A stretch of 11,415 nt of DNA from Natrialbaceae archaeon (GTDB taxonomy: Archaea > Halobacteriota > Halobacteria > Halobacteriales > Natrialbaceae), in assembly GCA_003552885.1 (NCBI GenBank), contig PUPA01000246.1, forward strand, positions 1 to 11,415. Direction: 5' to 3'. Shown here piece by piece: positions 10,514 to 11,415 of this stretch. The number at the start of each line of letters is the position of its first letter. The first letter of the stretch is position 1. Position numbers and translations under genes: made by a program. The notes below the pieces were generated by a model, which was not told where the DNA came from, ran no database searches, and saw nothing but the letters and a program-made list of their open reading frames with translations.

Positions 10514-11302
10514 ATGGCCGACGTCGTCGTTTCACCGGAGTGGGTCACAGACCGCGAGGCGCTCGTCCTCGTCGACGTCCGTGACGGCTGGGAGTACGAC
10601 GGGATCGGTCACCTCCCCGGTGCCGTCAACGTCCCGTTCGACTCGTTCCGTGCGGACGAACACGGCGAGGGGGAAGCCGGGATGTTGCCCGGCGCGGAGA
10701 GGTTCGCCACCCTCGCCGGCGACGCGGGGATCACAACGGACGACCGGATCGTCGCCTACGACGACGACCACGGCGTCTTCGCCGCGCGATTTCTGGTCAC
10801 CGCGGAGCTGTACGGCCACGATCCGTCGCGACTCCACCTGCTCGACGGCGACTACACCGCCTGGAGCCGACGGTACGGGACGAGCCGGGAGCCGCCAGCG
10901 ACCGGACCGGCGAGCTACCGGGCACGCTTCGATCCGGACGGCCCGCTGGTCGGGCCCGAGGCGGTCGAGGCCGCGCTGGCGGACCCCGAAACCACCGTCG
11001 TCGACACCCGCGAGGAAGGGGAGTTCGCCGCCGGACACCTCCCGGGGGCGGTCCGACTGGACTGGCGGGAGCTCGTCGACGCCGACACGCGCGGGATCGG
11101 TGCACTCTCGACGATCCGCCCGTTGCTGGCCGAGCGGGGGATCGTCCCCGAGCGCCGGATCCTGCTCTACTGTAACACGGCCCGCCGGATCAGCCACACG
11201 TACACGATCCTCCGTGGACTCGGATTCCCACGGCTCGCGTTATACGAGGGGAGCCTCACCGAGTGGGAACGGGAGGGTGGCCGGATCGAGACGGGCAACT
11301 GA
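10514..11302 (+). CDS. tssA: Thiosulfate sulfurtransferase, two rhodanese domains
   Basis: A 262-residue tandem rhodanese, which moves the sulfane sulfur of thiosulfate or another donor to a thiophilic acceptor such as cyanide or a thiol. The N-terminal domain (about 5-120) has the fold signatures LVDVRDGWEYDGIGHLPGA (19-37) and LHLLDGDYTAW (107-117) but no active-site cysteine; its loop reads AYDDDHGVFAARF (81-93). The C-terminal domain (about 144-258) has VVDTREEGEFAAGHLPGAV (162-180) and the catalytic Cys220 in LLYCNTARRISHTY (217-230), the loop form I recall from haloarchaeal TssA proteins. An inactive first domain and active second domain is normal for this class. ATG at 10514 is supported by the TATA-like box; the frame is open further upstream but across the promoter. 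The neighbouring MOSC and ferritin-like genes suggest a sulfur/metal/redox context. Confidence 0.94.
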   Translation: MADVVVSPEWVTDREALVLVDVRDGWEYDGIGHLPGAVNVPFDSFRADEHGEGEAGMLPGAERFATLAGDAGITTDDRIVAYDDDHGVFAARFLVTAELYGHDPSRLHLLDGDYTAWSRRYGTSREPPATGPASYRARFDPDGPLVGPEAVEAALADPETTVVDTREEGEFAAGHLPGAVRLDWRELVDADTRGIGALSTIRPLLAERGIVPERRILLYCNTARRISHTYTILRGLGFPRLALYEGSLTEWEREGGRIETGN

Positions 11303-11415
11303 CGCCGTCTGCCGCGATCGTTCCCCGTACGAACGAGAGGTTCGTGCGGGAGACGTCCGTGTGAACGAGACGAGCCGTTGACGCTCGGCCCGTCGACGAC
11401 CCGCTCTCAGTGGGG
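11303..11415. other. Terminal non-coding stretch
   Basis: Apart from the hairpin at 11324-11350, I see no supportable gene in these last 113 bases. A minus-strand stop codon (TCA at 11407-11409) could end a gene that lies beyond the window, but too little sequence is present to tell. Confidence 0.4.
11324..11350 (+). terminator. Hairpin after the rhodanese gene
   Basis: CCCGTACGAAC (11324-11334) and GTTCGTGCGGG (11340-11350) can pair over 11 positions, ten Watson-Crick and one G-U, around a GAGAG loop. It begins 22 bases after the stop codon. No T run follows, so it may protect or process the 3' end rather than terminate transcription. Confidence 0.5.

Noticed and set aside
11383..11415. 3' end of a minus-strand gene
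   Set aside because: A stop codon at 11407-11409 is possible, but only two codons of the frame are inside the window.

Overview
The window reads as chromosomal DNA of a halophilic archaeon (class Halobacteria). It is very GC-rich, the proteins are acidic (Asp/Glu-rich, Lys-poor), and most genes have an AT-rich TATA-like box about 25-30 bases before the start codon with no Shine-Dalgarno sequence, as expected for leaderless haloarchaeal transcripts. It also carries archaeal-type genes (NurA, archaeal TrmJ, a stand-alone DUF123/GIY-YIG protein, a Tat lipoprotein). The sequence does not settle the genus. I see no rRNA, tRNA, insertion sequence, phage gene or CRISPR array.

Layout. 1-1146 (+): a short-chain dehydrogenase/reductase-like protein and a small unknown protein. 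1172-4757 (-): a run of four genes transcribed leftwards, namely a GIY-YIG/DUF123 protein, an NAD-dependent epimerase, the repair nuclease NurA and the tRNA methyltransferase TrmJ. The epimerase and nurA each appear to have their own promoter; trmJ is read behind nurA from a GTG start with a strong Shine-Dalgarno. 4758-5038: divergent spacer. 5039-5758 (+): a cold-shock protein followed by a perfect palindrome, then a small membrane protein. 5795-6109 (-): another small membrane protein. 6110-6273: divergent regulatory region rich in inverted repeats. 6274-9029 (+): an Lrp/AsnC regulator, an SRPBCC protein, a NosL-like Tat lipoprotein and an EamA/DMT transporter. 9020-10343 (-): a MOSC protein overlapping the end of the transporter, and a ferritin-like protein. 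10514-11302 (+): a two-domain rhodanese, followed by a hairpin. No gap between genes exceeds 300 bases.

How the genes fit together. This is mostly an ordinary housekeeping neighbourhood: DNA repair (NurA), tRNA modification (TrmJ), cold shock, metal/redox and sulfur handling (NosL-like, MOSC, ferritin-like, rhodanese). I find no convincing new multi-gene defence or biosynthetic system. The unusual content is non-coding: three degenerate short direct-repeat arrays, each just upstream of a gene (64-118, 7983-8100, 9558-9683), the last flanked by a 14-base direct repeat; a near-identical 19-base core promoter shared by the SRPBCC and MOSC genes; a 27-base dyad over the promoter of the Lrp-family gene that looks like an autoregulatory operator; and several strong palindromes at gene ends.
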